NCBI RefSeq assembly: GCF_008711525.1
Contig: NZ_VXKS01000011.1
Location: 18,679 to 82,678, forward strand
Length of the DNA stretch: 64,000 nucleotides
Source of the DNA: Cysteiniphilum sp. JM-1
GTDB taxonomy: Bacteria > Pseudomonadota > Gammaproteobacteria > Francisellales > Francisellaceae
Reading direction: 5' to 3'
Position numbers and translations under genes: made by a program. This document shows positions 55,810-64,000 of the stretch, piece by piece. The notes beneath the pieces are model-generated. The model ran no database searches. It was given only the letters and a program-made list of their open reading frames with translations, and was not told where the DNA came from. How positions within the stretch are numbered: position 1 is the first letter of the stretch; every line of letters begins with the position of its first letter.

Positions 55810-56244
55810 ATGAATGTTTCACAGTTATATGAGAGAGACTTTTACGCATGGGCAATGAAGATGGCGCATGCTTTAAAAGCGCGTGACATTGAGCAACTTG
55901 ATTTCGATCATCTAAGTGAGGAGCTGGAAGATATGGGTGTTAGTCAAGAGCGCGAGATGGAGAGTCGATTAACTGTCTTGATTATGCATCTGCTTAAGTG
56001 GGAACATCAGCCGACTTATCAAAGTAAAAGTTGGTCGTTAACAATCAAAGAGCAAAGGCGAAAAATTGCCAGAAGATTGAAGAAAACACCAAGTTTGAAA
56101 GCAAAAATTGAAGAAATGCTTGATGATGTTTATGGTGATGCGATTTTGGCAGCGCAAAAAGAAACGGGACTGGCTGAAAGTGAATTCCCAGCATGCTTGC
56201 CTTACACGTTAGCGCAATTATTAGACGATGAGTTTTACCCTTAG
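55810..56244 (+). CDS. DUF29 family protein (copy 2)
   Basis: The 144-residue protein starts MNVSQLYERDFYAWAMKMAHAL and continues LDFDHLSEELEDMG and LTVLIMHLLKWEHQPT, the DUF29 pattern seen also at 1630-2082. The two copies share order and motifs but differ at many positions, so they are old paralogues or separate gains. Function is unknown. The ATG at 55810 has GGAG 6 nt upstream. It overlaps xthA by 4 nt, convergent. Confidence 0.82.
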   Translation: MNVSQLYERDFYAWAMKMAHALKARDIEQLDFDHLSEELEDMGVSQEREMESRLTVLIMHLLKWEHQPTYQSKSWSLTIKEQRRKIARRLKKTPSLKAKIEEMLDDVYGDAILAAQKETGLAESEFPACLPYTLAQLLDDEFYP

Positions 56245-57011
56245 GCTTTATATGTGATTGATAGAGGTGCGTGATCTGAAAACCATGAATCAGTGTAAAC
56301 ATTATCATCAATGACTTTATCTTTTAATTCAGGTGTAATCCACTGATAATCAATCCGCCAACCGACATTTTTAGCGCGCGCCTGACCACGGTTTGACCAC
56401 CAAGTATATTGTTCAGCTTGCTGATTAATCACGCGAAACGCATCAACCCAACCAATATCATCAAAGACGTGATCAAGCCAAGCGCGTTCCTCAGGTAAAA
56501 CGCCGGAGGTTTTCTGGTTTTGTTTCCAATTTTTAATATCGATTTCTTTGTGCACGATATTAACATCACCACAGACGATAAAGCGCTTGTTATGGTTAAT
56601 TTGATCTTTGAGTATATCTTTATACTTATCTAAAAAATCCATTTTATACGCCTGACGTTCATCACCGCTTGAGCCTGAAGGGATATAAATAGAGGCGATA
56701 CTTAAATCATCATAATCAAATTGAATATAGCGCCCCTCATCATCTGCCCAGTCTATGCCTAGGGTGTGGATGATGCGCTTAGGTTTGCGTTTGGCATAGA
56801 TGGCAACGCCACTGTAGCCTTTTTTCTTGGCATCAGTATAAGCATAGTGATAGCCTTCAGGGAAATAAATGCCATCGTCTTTGAGTTGATCAAACTGTGC
56901 TTTCGTTTCTTGAATACATAAAAAATCAGCATCTTGCTGGGTGAACCAGTCAAAAAAGCCCTTGCGCGTGGCAGCGCGAATGCCGTTGGCATTAAATGAA
57001 ATAACCTTCAT
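56241..57011 (-). CDS. xthA: Exodeoxyribonuclease III
   Basis: The 256-residue enzyme removes nucleotides 3' to 5' and cuts at abasic sites in base-excision repair. Motifs are FNANGIRA, CIQETKAQ (metal Glu), YIPSGSSGDER, GDVNIVHKEID and SDHAPL (catalytic Asp-His). It belongs to the ExoA/Xth class of EEP nucleases. The ATG at 57011 gives the normal MKVISFNANGIR start; an upstream in-frame ATG at 57038 adds nine residues. Confidence 0.95.
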   Translation of the reverse strand: MKVISFNANGIRAATRKGFFDWFTQQDADFLCIQETKAQFDQLKDDGIYFPEGYHYAYTDAKKKGYSGVAIYAKRKPKRIIHTLGIDWADDEGRYIQFDYDDLSIASIYIPSGSSGDERQAYKMDFLDKYKDILKDQINHNKRFIVCGDVNIVHKEIDIKNWKQNQKTSGVLPEERAWLDHVFDDIGWVDAFRVINQQAEQYTWWSNRGQARAKNVGWRIDYQWITPELKDKVIDDNVYTDSWFSDHAPLSITYKA

Positions 57012-57049
57012 ATAATCATCCCTCTTGTCTTTCTGCAATAAAAATAAAT

Positions 57050-57074
57050 AAAAAAGCCCGCAACAGCGGGCTTA
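57050..57074 (-). terminator. Rho-independent terminator after the FKBP gene
   Basis: On the minus strand, AGCCCGCTGTTGCGGGCT forms a strong hairpin followed by a T run, 22 bases after the FKBP stop codon. Confidence 0.88.
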
Positions 57075-57095
57075 AGATTAAAATGTCAGAGTATA

Positions 57096-57974
57096 TTATT
57101 CAGCAGCTGTTGTTGCGTCTGCTTGAGTATCAGTTGCAGCAGCGTCATTAGCTGCAGGTTTTTCCGCTTTTTCTGCTTTGATTAATTCTACTTTGAAGCT
57201 TAATACTTGATTAGGTCCGATTTGTGGTGGAGCCATCTCGCCATATGCTTGCTTAGGTGCACAGTAAAGAATAACTGTTGAACCTACTGGGATTTGACTT
57301 AAAGCATCAGTCCAGCAAGGGATCACTTGATTTAATGGGAAAGTTGCTGGTTTGCCAGTTTTTTCAGAGCTATCAAACACTTTACCAAGAAGCTCGCCCT
57401 TGGCTAGTTGTGCTGCACCTGCTTTAGCGTCTTTGTTGAAATCAGCAGCAGGTGTTGTACCTGTGTAGTTGACAGTTACTGTATCAGTTTTAGCAGGAAC
57501 GTCACCTTTGCCTTCAGTGATTACTTGGTAGTAGATACCATCAGCTGCTTTCTTAACATTAGGCATTTTAGCAACGTCAGCCATAAATGCATCGGCTGCT
57601 TTTTGATTTGCAGTACCTTCAGCTTTCATTTTTGTTTGCGCTTTTTGGATCATTTCCATTTGGAAAGCTTGCATGAGTTCTTTGCTTTTAGCTTCAGAAA
57701 TCTTAGATTCTTTGCCAGAAAGTCCAGCCTCTAAACCTGCATTTAATTGTTTGACATCAAGCTCGATATCTTGTGATTTGAAGCCTTTACCCATCTCTTG
57801 ACCGATGATGTAGCTTACTTCTTTCATATCAACTTTAGCAGGTTTTGCCGCGTCAGTTTTAGCCGCAGCAGGCTTGGCACCAACTGCAGTTGCAGTTGTT
57901 TGCGCATCGGCGGCATAAGCTGTGATTGAGCCAGCAAGTAGCATGGCAGTGGTTAGTGCAATAATCTTTTTCAT
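57096..57974 (-). CDS. FKBP-type peptidyl-prolyl isomerase, Mip/FkpA-like, with an insertion
   Basis: The 292-residue exported protein has a signal peptide (cleavage near AYA), an Ala/Lys-rich linker, an N-terminal FKBP dimerisation domain (VSYIIGQEMGKGFKSQDIEL, GLSGKES, about 50-135) and a C-terminal FKBP domain (about 145-265). The usual NYTGT..VFDSS hairpin, normally about 8 residues apart, here holds about 25 extra residues (174-198, Ala/Lys-rich). The tail is Ala/Asp/Thr-rich. It should fold or assist periplasmic or surface proteins; Legionella Mip is a relative. Two cysteines lie at PCWTDAL and LYCAPK. Confidence 0.87.
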   Translation of the reverse strand: MKKIIALTTAMLLAGSITAYAADAQTTATAVGAKPAAAKTDAAKPAKVDMKEVSYIIGQEMGKGFKSQDIELDVKQLNAGLEAGLSGKESKISEAKSKELMQAFQMEMIQKAQTKMKAEGTANQKAADAFMADVAKMPNVKKAADGIYYQVITEGKGDVPAKTDTVTVNYTGTTPAADFNKDAKAGAAQLAKGELLGKVFDSSEKTGKPATFPLNQVIPCWTDALSQIPVGSTVILYCAPKQAYGEMAPPQIGPNQVLSFKVELIKAEKAEKPAANDAAATDTQADATTAAE

Positions 57975-58180
57975 GTGTTCTCCTTAGATTGAGATTATCT
58001 GTTAAAAGTTCAAATACGCACCACATCGTAGAAATTGATTTGGCATAAGTCAATATGTGTATGCGGCAAAAAAATGCTATATTCCTTGGATTGACATTAT
58101 GGTTAATGCATTTTGGATTAATTACGTTTATGCTAAGAGCATCGGTGTTAAGGATAAATAATGCGAAAGAGGAGTGCGAT

Positions 58181-58924
58181 GTGAGGGGATTAAAGTTTAG
58201 TGTTATTTTACTGAGTATGGGCATGGGCTATGCCAGTGCGCAAACTCAATATACAGTGGATTATGCCTTGGGTGATTATTATTATCCATATGTTAATCAG
58301 CATGAAAACAACAAAGGCTGTTTGACTGAATTTGTGACAAAAGTTTTTAAAAGCCAAGGTGTGAATCTTGGCGAGATTAAATGGCTGCCATGGAGTGTGG
58401 CAATGAAAAGCTTAGCTTATGGCGCTTCACCTAGTGTGTCATTTCCATGGAGCTATACCAAAGAACGCGCACAAAAATATCTTTATAGTGATGCGCTTTA
58501 CACTAAATCGGCTTACATTTGGGTGTTGACTGATGATAAGCAAAGCTATATTGATTTCAAGTCGTTACAAGGGGCAAAAGTCTGTGTGCCGCAAGGCTAT
58601 GGTGCCTATGGCAAGTTGGCAGACATGTTTACACAAAAGACAGCGACGCGTATTACGGCATTAACAATGCAAGATTGTTTTAGTCAATTGAAAGCAAAGC
58701 GTGTGACTGCTGTCTACGCAGGTGACGATGCGCTTGAAAATATTGCGCATGTTAAAGACGGGGTAAGTCTTTTCACTAAGGCATTCGTTGCTGATCAGCA
58801 AACACATTACTTAATTGCCGCAAAAGATCAAACCGGTTCAGCTAAGCTGATTAGTTTATTTAATAACGGGCTAAAAACTATGAAGTTTAATCCAGATCTA
58901 TATTGCAACTTTGATAAACAATAA
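58181..58924 (+). CDS. Periplasmic amino-acid-binding-like protein (SBP family 3)
   Basis: The 247-residue protein starts at a GTG with AGAGGAG 6 nt upstream and has a signal peptide ending near ASA. The mature part shows DYALGDYYYPYVN, then WLPWSVAMKSLAYG, SFPWSYTKERAQKYLYSD and LQGAKVCVPQGYGAYG, a pattern seen in family-3 solute-binding proteins. No permease or ATPase genes are nearby, so it may be an orphan binder or an enzyme-like relative. An in-frame upstream ATG at 58055 would give a second hydrophobic stretch and is less likely. Confidence 0.7.
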   Translation: MRGLKFSVILLSMGMGYASAQTQYTVDYALGDYYYPYVNQHENNKGCLTEFVTKVFKSQGVNLGEIKWLPWSVAMKSLAYGASPSVSFPWSYTKERAQKYLYSDALYTKSAYIWVLTDDKQSYIDFKSLQGAKVCVPQGYGAYGKLADMFTQKTATRITALTMQDCFSQLKAKRVTAVYAGDDALENIAHVKDGVSLFTKAFVADQQTHYLIAAKDQTGSAKLISLFNNGLKTMKFNPDLYCNFDKQ

Positions 58925-59324
58925 TTGTTTGATTTATTTCAAAACATTTGTTACGTAATGAATAAAAGAGAAGTTGCGTTTCAACTCCCCCTCACCCGCG
59001 CAGTGTAAGCTGCACGACCTCTCCCGTAAGGGGAGAGGTAATAGTTGGTGTAACTTGTTTTTTCACCATTGCCATGCTTACGCCGCTAAATATTGGAATG
59101 GCGAAACAGAAGAGTTAGCGCATTCGCTAAATATCTGCTGAATTACAATTGTGAAGCGATATTTTTTTGTGCTAAGGTTGAGCCTAATAAGTGTTTGCAA
59201 AATTTTGTTGTGAAGCCATCGCGACAAGGTCAGCGATATACTATAATGTCCAACCAATAAATTGGCTTTTAGGTTTGAGCTTGGAAGTTGAATAATTAAG
59301 CAAAATCAATAGGATTACACTTGC
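58925..59324. other. Intergenic region upstream of ftsH with a hairpin element
   Basis: No gene is visible in these 400 bases. A GC-richer element at about 58986-59045 carries CCTCTCCC (59020-59027) and GGGAGAGG (59033-59040) as a perfect hairpin, plus a GTG..CAC arm next to it, similar to bacterial REP sequences. TATAAT at 59242-59247 is a likely -10 element for ftsH; I see no clear sigma-32 site. Confidence 0.5.
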
Positions 59325-61277
59325 ATGAAGAAAAATGAGTTCTTGCGAAATGCACTATTCTGGGGCTTGATTGCCGTAGGCTTAGTGTTTATTTTTAGCA
59401 ACATGAGTACGAAGACCGATCCATCAACAACGATGAAGTACTCAAGTTTTGTGCAACAATTAAATAGCGGCAGCATCAAATCAGTTAACGTTGATGGACG
59501 GACGTTCACGGGGACAACGGATTCTGATGAGAAGTTTACTACCTATGCACCACTCTTGGATCAAAGTATTGTTGATCAGATGCTCAGTAAAAATGCTGAA
59601 GTTTCTGCAAAAGCACCAGAAAAACCAAGTTTACTATTGGCATTTTTGTTTAATTGGTTGCCATTATTGTTAATTGCCGGCTTTTTTATTTTCTTAATGA
59701 TGCGTGCCGGAGGTGGTAAAAGTGGTGCCTTCTCATTTGGTAAAAGTAAGGCAAAACTCTTAGGTGAAGATCAGATCAAAGTAACTTTAGCAGATGTCGC
59801 CGGTGTCGATGAAGCCAAAGAAGAAGTGGCTGAAATTGTTGATTTCCTAAAAAATCCTGCCAAATACGAGAAGATTGGCGGCAAGATCCCTAAAGGTGTG
59901 TTGATGGTAGGACCTCCTGGAACAGGTAAAACCCTATTAGCACGCGCCATTGCCGGTGAAGCAAAGGTGCCTTTCTTTTCAATCTCAGGTTCAGATTTCG
60001 TTGAAATGTTTGTTGGTGTTGGTGCGTCACGTGTGCGTGATATGTTTGAGCAAGCCAAGCGTCGCGCGCCTTGTATTATCTTTATCGATGAAATTGATGC
60101 CGTGGGTCGCCATCGTGGGGCTGGCCTAGGTGGCGGACATGATGAGCGTGAGCAGACATTAAACCAGATGCTGGTTGAGATGGATGGATTTGCCGATAAT
60201 GAAGGTGTTATCGTGATTGCTGCAACTAACCGACCGGATGTATTGGATCCTGCATTGTTGCGTCCTGGTCGTTTTGACAGACAGGTAACAGTTGGTTTGC
60301 CAAGCGTTAAAGGTCGTGAGCAAATTCTAAAAGTTCATATGCGTAAGATTGCGGTAGCCGATGAGGTGCGTGTTGACTGGATTGCGCGTGGTACACCGGG
60401 CTTCTCAGGTGCTGAGCTTGCAAATTTAGTGAATGAAGCGGCATTATTTGCCGCACGTGTTAACAAAGAAATCGTTGGCATGGAAGAGTTTGAAAAAGCC
60501 AAGGATAAAATTTTGATGGGAACTGAGCGTCGTTCGATGGCAATGAGTGACGAGCAGAAGCGCTTAACGGCTTATCATGAAGCCGGACACGCGATTGTTG
60601 GGCGTTTGGTACCTGATCACGATCCTGTGTATAAGGTTAGTATTATCCCAAGAGGGCGCGCGTTAGGTGTGACAATGTACTTGCCAGATGGTGATCAAGT
60701 CAGTCAATCACGTGAGCAGTTATTAAGTCGCTTATCAAGTATCTTTGGTGGGCGTATTGCTGAGGAGCTGATCTTTGGCTATGACAAAGTTACTACGGGT
60801 GCTTCTAATGATATTCAAGTAGCAACCAATATCGCTCGCAGCATGGTCACCAAGTGGGGCTTGTCTGACAAGATGGGACCAATTTTGTTTGATGAAGATG
60901 ATCAGCAGCCGTTTTTAGGGCAAAGTATGGGTAAGAATCCAAAACATTTCTCAGATAAAACAGCCGTTGATATCGATGGCGAAGTTCGTCGCTTAATCGA
61001 TGAAAATTACTCAAGAGCGGAAACTATTCTTAAGGAAAACACGGATATCTTGCACGCTATGGCGGATGCGTTGATGAAATATGAAACGATTGATTCAATG
61101 CAGGTCGATGACTTAATGGCGCGTCGCGAGGTCAGAGAGCCAGGTGATTGGGGTGATAGCTATATCCCGAAAGATGAGAAAGAAAAATTGGCTCCACAAG
61201 TAGCCAAAGAAGCGCTAACTGCAACACCGTCTGAAGCGGCTAAACCGCAACAAGCGGACGATCAATCTGAAAAATAA
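59325..61277 (+). CDS. ftsH: ATP-dependent zinc metalloprotease FtsH
   Basis: FtsH is a hexameric inner-membrane AAA protease that degrades damaged membrane proteins and regulators such as LpxC. The 650-residue protein has two membrane helices (about 10-25 and 100-125), Walker A GPPGTGKT at about 196-203, Walker [16 protein letters not shown], the second region of homology [19 protein letters not shown], and zinc motif HEAGH at about 418-422. The tail after residue 610 is low-complexity. rlmE (ftsJ), its usual neighbour, is absent. Confidence 0.97.
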   Translation: MKKNEFLRNALFWGLIAVGLVFIFSNMSTKTDPSTTMKYSSFVQQLNSGSIKSVNVDGRTFTGTTDSDEKFTTYAPLLDQSIVDQMLSKNAEVSAKAPEKPSLLLAFLFNWLPLLLIAGFFIFLMMRAGGGKSGAFSFGKSKAKLLGEDQIKVTLADVAGVDEAKEEVAEIVDFLKNPAKYEKIGGKIPKGVLMVGPPGTGKTLLARAIAGEAKVPFFSISGSDFVEMFVGVGASRVRDMFEQAKRRAPCIIFIDEIDAVGRHRGAGLGGGHDEREQTLNQMLVEMDGFADNEGVIVIAATNRPDVLDPALLRPGRFDRQVTVGLPSVKGREQILKVHMRKIAVADEVRVDWIARGTPGFSGAELANLVNEAALFAARVNKEIVGMEEFEKAKDKILMGTERRSMAMSDEQKRLTAYHEAGHAIVGRLVPDHDPVYKVSIIPRGRALGVTMYLPDGDQVSQSREQLLSRLSSIFGGRIAEELIFGYDKVTTGASNDIQVATNIARSMVTKWGLSDKMGPILFDEDDQQPFLGQSMGKNPKHFSDKTAVDIDGEVRRLIDENYSRAETILKENTDILHAMADALMKYETIDSMQVDDLMARREVREPGDWGDSYIPKDEKEKLAPQVAKEALTATPSEAAKPQQADDQSEK

Positions 61278-61289
61278 TATTAGTTTAGC

Positions 61290-61365
61290 ATCAATATTGG
61301 CTGAGCGTCAGTCGAAGCCATTGTTACTCGTACCCTTTAACTACGCTCAGGGAACGAGTGAATCC
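61290..61365 (+). repeat. Short relative of the dispersed hairpin repeat
   Basis: GGCTGAGCGTCAGTCGAAGCC (61299-61319) is the reverse complement of the arm seen at 44942 and 5464. Here it is followed by CTACGCTCAGGGAACGAG. It lies in the gap between ftsH and the convergent GFA-family gene. Confidence 0.55.
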
Positions 61366-61371
61366 CAATAA

Positions 61372-61791
61372 TTACCTCTGTAATGCGCCTTGATATTGAG
61401 GTGTATTTTCTAATTCACAATGATCATTCATTCTGCTGCGAGTATAGATCTCAGCAAGTGGCGTATGTTTGAAATTTTCACTATCAATAGTGCCGGCATA
61501 TAGAATATACAAGTGATCAAAGGCGGTGCACTTATTGATAATTGAGCCACCGCAGTTGGCACATGAACCACGTGAGACAACGCTTCCGCTATCAGATGTT
61601 TTGTCAAAAAAGTTGACTTGACCTTGAAGCTGAATGTCACTTTTGTTAAAAGCAACGGCTGGCTCATAAGCGCAACCTGTCCATTTTTGGCAATCTTTGC
61701 AGTGGCAATTAAGCATGGCGATGGGTTCTGCAGAAATATTTATTTTGACATCCCCGCAAAGGCAACTAGCAGTGTAGATGGTGTTGTGCAT
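61372..61791 (-). CDS. GFA-family protein (glutathione-dependent formaldehyde-activating-like)
   Basis: The 139-residue protein has Cys-rich zinc-binding motifs: CLCGDVKI, NCHCKDCQKWTG and GSCANCGGSI. This is the GFA/CENP-V fold. Named members condense formaldehyde and glutathione, but most homologues have other or unknown roles, so the enzyme activity is not assumed. It stands alone, convergent with ftsH. A remnant of a formaldehyde dehydrogenase gene (585-709) exists far away, but no functional link is shown. Confidence 0.85.
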   Translation of the reverse strand: MHNTIYTASCLCGDVKINISAEPIAMLNCHCKDCQKWTGCAYEPAVAFNKSDIQLQGQVNFFDKTSDSGSVVSRGSCANCGGSIINKCTAFDHLYILYAGTIDSENFKHTPLAEIYTRSRMNDHCELENTPQYQGALQR

Positions 61792-61876
61792 TATCTGTTA
61801 TATCCAAAGATTGGTGTGGATAGACAGTACTATTTATGAGCTTCACCTGTCAATGACAACATTTTATCAATTTAGC

Positions 61877-61904
61877 CTTGAAATATCTTTTTTAACGCCC
61901 ATTT
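61877..61904 (+). promoter_or_regulatory. Sigma-32-like heat shock promoter for htpG
   Basis: CTTGAAA (61877-61883) and CCCATTT (61898-61904), 14 bases apart, fit the RpoH consensus (CTTGAAA, 11-15 bases, CCCATnT). They lie about 47 bases before the htpG ATG at 61951. Confidence 0.7.
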
Positions 61905-61950
61905 GTTTGCGGTCGAGTTTTAAATAAAGCAAACCAAAATAGGAGCGACC

Positions 61951-63843
61951 ATGTCTGAAAAGCAAGTTTTTGACTTTCAAACGGAAGTAAAACAATTATT
62001 ACATTTGGTGATTCACTCACTCTATTCAAACCGTGAAATTTTCTTAAGAGAGCTTATTTCTAACGCATCAGATGCTGCAGAAAAGCTGCGTTTTGAAGCA
62101 TTAAGTAATGCTGATATTTTTGAAAATGATGCTGATTTGAAAGTACGCATTTCTTTTGATAAGGAAGCTAAAACGATCACGATTGCCGATAATGGTATTG
62201 GTATGACGCGTGATGAGGCAATTGAGCATTTGGGTACAATTGCAAAATCAGGCACTAAGAAATTCTTAGAAGCATTAAGTGGTGATCAGAGTAAAGACTC
62301 ACAATTGATTGGTCAATTTGGTGTTGGTTTTTATTCTGCCTATATCGTTGCTGATAAAGTGACGGTAAATACACGCAAAGCTGGTGTTGACGCTTCACAA
62401 GGCGTGCGTTGGGAGTCTAAGGCCGATGGTTCATTTAGTGTTGAAGATATCACTAAAGAAGCACGTGGTACTGAGATTATTTTGCATCTTAAAGATGAAG
62501 AGCATGATTTGCTAGATGATTGGAAGTTGCGTCAAATCGTTAAGAAATATTCAGACCATATTTCATTGCCTATTCAAATGCTAAAAATTGAGCATGATGA
62601 AGAAGGCAAAGAAAAAGATACTAAAGAATGGGAAACAATCAATAAGGCAAAAGCTTTGTGGACACGTTCTAAATCTGAAATTACCGATGAAGAGTATAAA
62701 GAATTTTATAAGCATATTTCACATGATTTTACTGATCCATTAACTTGGTCGCACAATAAGGTTGAGGGTAATCTTGAATATACAAGCCTCTTGTATCTAC
62801 CAGAGCGCGCGCCATTTGATCTATGGGATCGCGAGCGTAAATCTGGTTTACAGCTTTACGTACAACGCGTATTTATTATGGAAAACGAGCATTTGTTGCC
62901 GTCATACTTGCGTTTTGTTAAAGGGGTGATTGATTCAAATGATTTGCCATTGAATATCTCACGTGAGATTTTGCAGCATAATAAAGTGATCGATAAGATC
63001 AAAAAAGCTACAGCTAAGAAAGTCTTAGATATGCTCGATAAAATGGCTAAAGATGATAAAGAGCAATATGCGAAATTCTGGAAGGCGTTTGGACAAGTAT
63101 TAAAAGAGGCGCCTGCTGAAGATCATGAAAACAAAGATAAGATCGCTAAGTTATTGCGCTTTGCTTCAACGCACAAAGATACTGCCGAACAAGATGTGTC
63201 ATTAGCTGATTATGTGTCACGTATGAAGGAAGATCAGAAGTTTATCTACTATGTGACCGCTGAGAGCTTTAATGCAGCGAAGAATAACCCACAGTTGGAA
63301 GTATTCCGTAAGAAAGGCATTGAGGTGTTATTGTTAAGCGATCGCGTTGATGAGTGGATGACATCGCACTTATCTGAATTTGATGGCAAGACCTTAAAAT
63401 CAGTGGCTAAAGGTGATTTAGACCTTGGTGACTTGGATTCTGAAGAAGATAAAAAGCAGCAAGAAGAAACACAGAAAGAGTTTGAAAGCATTATTAAGCA
63501 AATGAAAGAAGTGCTAAAAGATAAAGTCGAAGATGTACGTCTTTCTAAGCGTTTGACTAATTCACCAAGCTGTATTGTTGTTAATGATTATGGCATGAGC
63601 ATGCATTTGCAAAAAATGATGGCAGATGCAGGGCAAATGATGATGCCAGGCATGGGGGGCAAACCAATTCTTGAGATCAATGCTGATCATAAATTAGTGA
63701 AGCACTTGCAGCAAGAGCAAGACGATGCGCAATTTGCTGATTGGACAGAACTTTTATATCAGCAAGCCTTGTTGGTTGAAGGCGCACAGCTTGAAGATCC
63801 AGCAAACTTTGTTGGCTTGGTTAATAAATATTTAGCGGTGTAA
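61951..63843 (+). CDS. htpG: Chaperone HtpG (Hsp90)
   Basis: HtpG is the bacterial Hsp90. The 630-residue protein has the GHKL ATP-binding domain ([22 protein letters not shown], then [11 protein letters not shown] and [17 protein letters not shown]), a middle domain with [23 protein letters not shown] and [14 protein letters not shown], and a C-terminal dimerisation domain. E. coli HtpG has 624 residues. A heat-shock promoter is visible upstream. The RBS is AGGAG at about 61942. Confidence 0.98.
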   Translation: MSEKQVFDFQTEVKQLLHLVIHSLYSNREIFLRELISNASDAAEKLRFEALSNADIFENDADLKVRISFDKEAKTITIADNGIGMTRDEAIEHLGTIAKSGTKKFLEALSGDQSKDSQLIGQFGVGFYSAYIVADKVTVNTRKAGVDASQGVRWESKADGSFSVEDITKEARGTEIILHLKDEEHDLLDDWKLRQIVKKYSDHISLPIQMLKIEHDEEGKEKDTKEWETINKAKALWTRSKSEITDEEYKEFYKHISHDFTDPLTWSHNKVEGNLEYTSLLYLPERAPFDLWDRERKSGLQLYVQRVFIMENEHLLPSYLRFVKGVIDSNDLPLNISREILQHNKVIDKIKKATAKKVLDMLDKMAKDDKEQYAKFWKAFGQVLKEAPAEDHENKDKIAKLLRFASTHKDTAEQDVSLADYVSRMKEDQKFIYYVTAESFNAAKNNPQLEVFRKKGIEVLLLSDRVDEWMTSHLSEFDGKTLKSVAKGDLDLGDLDSEEDKKQQEETQKEFESIIKQMKEVLKDKVEDVRLSKRLTNSPSCIVVNDYGMSMHLQKMMADAGQMMMPGMGGKPILEINADHKLVKHLQQEQDDAQFADWTELLYQQALLVEGAQLEDPANFVGLVNKYLAV

Positions 63844-63900
63844 TCGTATATACCCATCACAAACCATTTTACAGAATTTTTGTAACTACCCAGCAGCTTG

Positions 63901-64000
63901 TTAATTGAACTGTGGGATTTTGCCATTAAAGACATCCGCAATGGTATCAATAACCTTCCAACCCTGTTTGCGAGCAGTCGATAATAATGTGCGAATACGC
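63901..64000 (-). CDS. C-terminal end of a probable transposase (cut by the window edge)
   Basis: On the minus strand the frame reads RIRTLLSTARKQGWKVIDT, then IADVFNGKIPQFN and stops. The TARKQG segment near a basic, aromatic end resembles the C-terminus of IS66-type transposases. Only 32 residues are visible, so the family is uncertain. It lies just downstream of htpG, convergent with it. Confidence 0.4.
   Translation of the reverse strand, partial: RIRTLLSTARKQGWKVIDTIADVFNGKIPQFN

Noticed and set aside
58055..58180. Extended N-terminus of the SBP from ATG 58055
   Set aside because: It would place a second hydrophobic segment before the signal peptide, and the GTG at 58181 has a strong RBS.
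59090..59146. Fragment reading AAKYWNGETEELAHSLNIC before ftsH
   Set aside because: Short, no start or RBS, and no family recognised; it may be chance.

Overview
The window is a stretch of AT-rich chromosome from a gammaproteobacterium. Most genes are housekeeping genes in short operons on both strands. The mix suggests a relative of the Francisella / Fangia / Cysteiniphilum side of the Thiotrichales: an LbtU/DUF3573-type porin, a Mip-like FKBP, long class II IlvC, XerC ending like the E. coli protein, DUF29 proteins and low GC. That placement is an inference from gene content and was not checked by search.

Layout. 1-5.3 kb: the tail of an unknown gene, a ParB-like protein, a remnant of an alcohol dehydrogenase, rluC, a DUF29 protein, sucCD and the prepilin peptidase pilD. 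5.35-14.6 kb: a dispersed hairpin repeat, a TPP riboswitch and a thiamine operon (thiC, thiO, thiS, thiG, a DUF523-DUF1722 protein, a thiD-thiE fusion), followed on the same strand by a PheC-like periplasmic protein, a methyltransferase and upp. 14.6-20.4 kb: rmuC, a glycerophosphodiesterase-CinA fusion, purE, a LysM lipoprotein and convergent ilvC. 20.4-24.3 kb: a long leader with a 12-codon reading frame, a duplicated-domain anion-type ABC permease, a second copy of the dispersed repeat, the ATPase and a tiny secreted Cys-rich peptide. 24.3-30.8 kb: an accessory-like region with a diguanylate cyclase, small membrane proteins, possible decayed genes, inverted repeats and two large secreted proteins (a double beta-helix protein and a thaumatin/GH64-like protein).

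30.8-47.9 kb: rsmJ, xerC, thiamine pyrophosphokinase, a cold shock protein, tRNA-Pro(GGG), rpiA, queG, an amino acid permease, uvrA, a MazEF toxin-antitoxin pair, an M48 protease with LemA, an esterase, hemC, a YqeG-type phosphatase, rsmI and murC. 47.9-52.8 kb: a surface polysaccharide locus (O-antigen ligase-like protein and three glycosyltransferases) carrying a tract of 16 exact 7-bp repeats, next to a YhhN protein. 52.8-64 kb: an FAD oxidoreductase, the porin, a second DUF29 protein, xthA, the FKBP, a periplasmic binding protein, ftsH, a GFA-family protein, htpG with a sigma-32-like promoter, and the end of a probable transposase.

The most coherent system is thiamine synthesis. The riboswitch-controlled operon supplies the pyrimidine and thiazole branches, and a separate TPK gene can make TPP from salvaged thiamine. 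ThiF is not present in the window, while an Fe-S/desulfidase-type DUF523 protein sits directly after thiG. The features most worth testing are that DUF523 protein, the GDPD-CinA fusion, the heptamer tract at the glycosyltransferase locus, the leader-controlled ABC transporter with its Cys-rich peptide, and the secreted protein pair.
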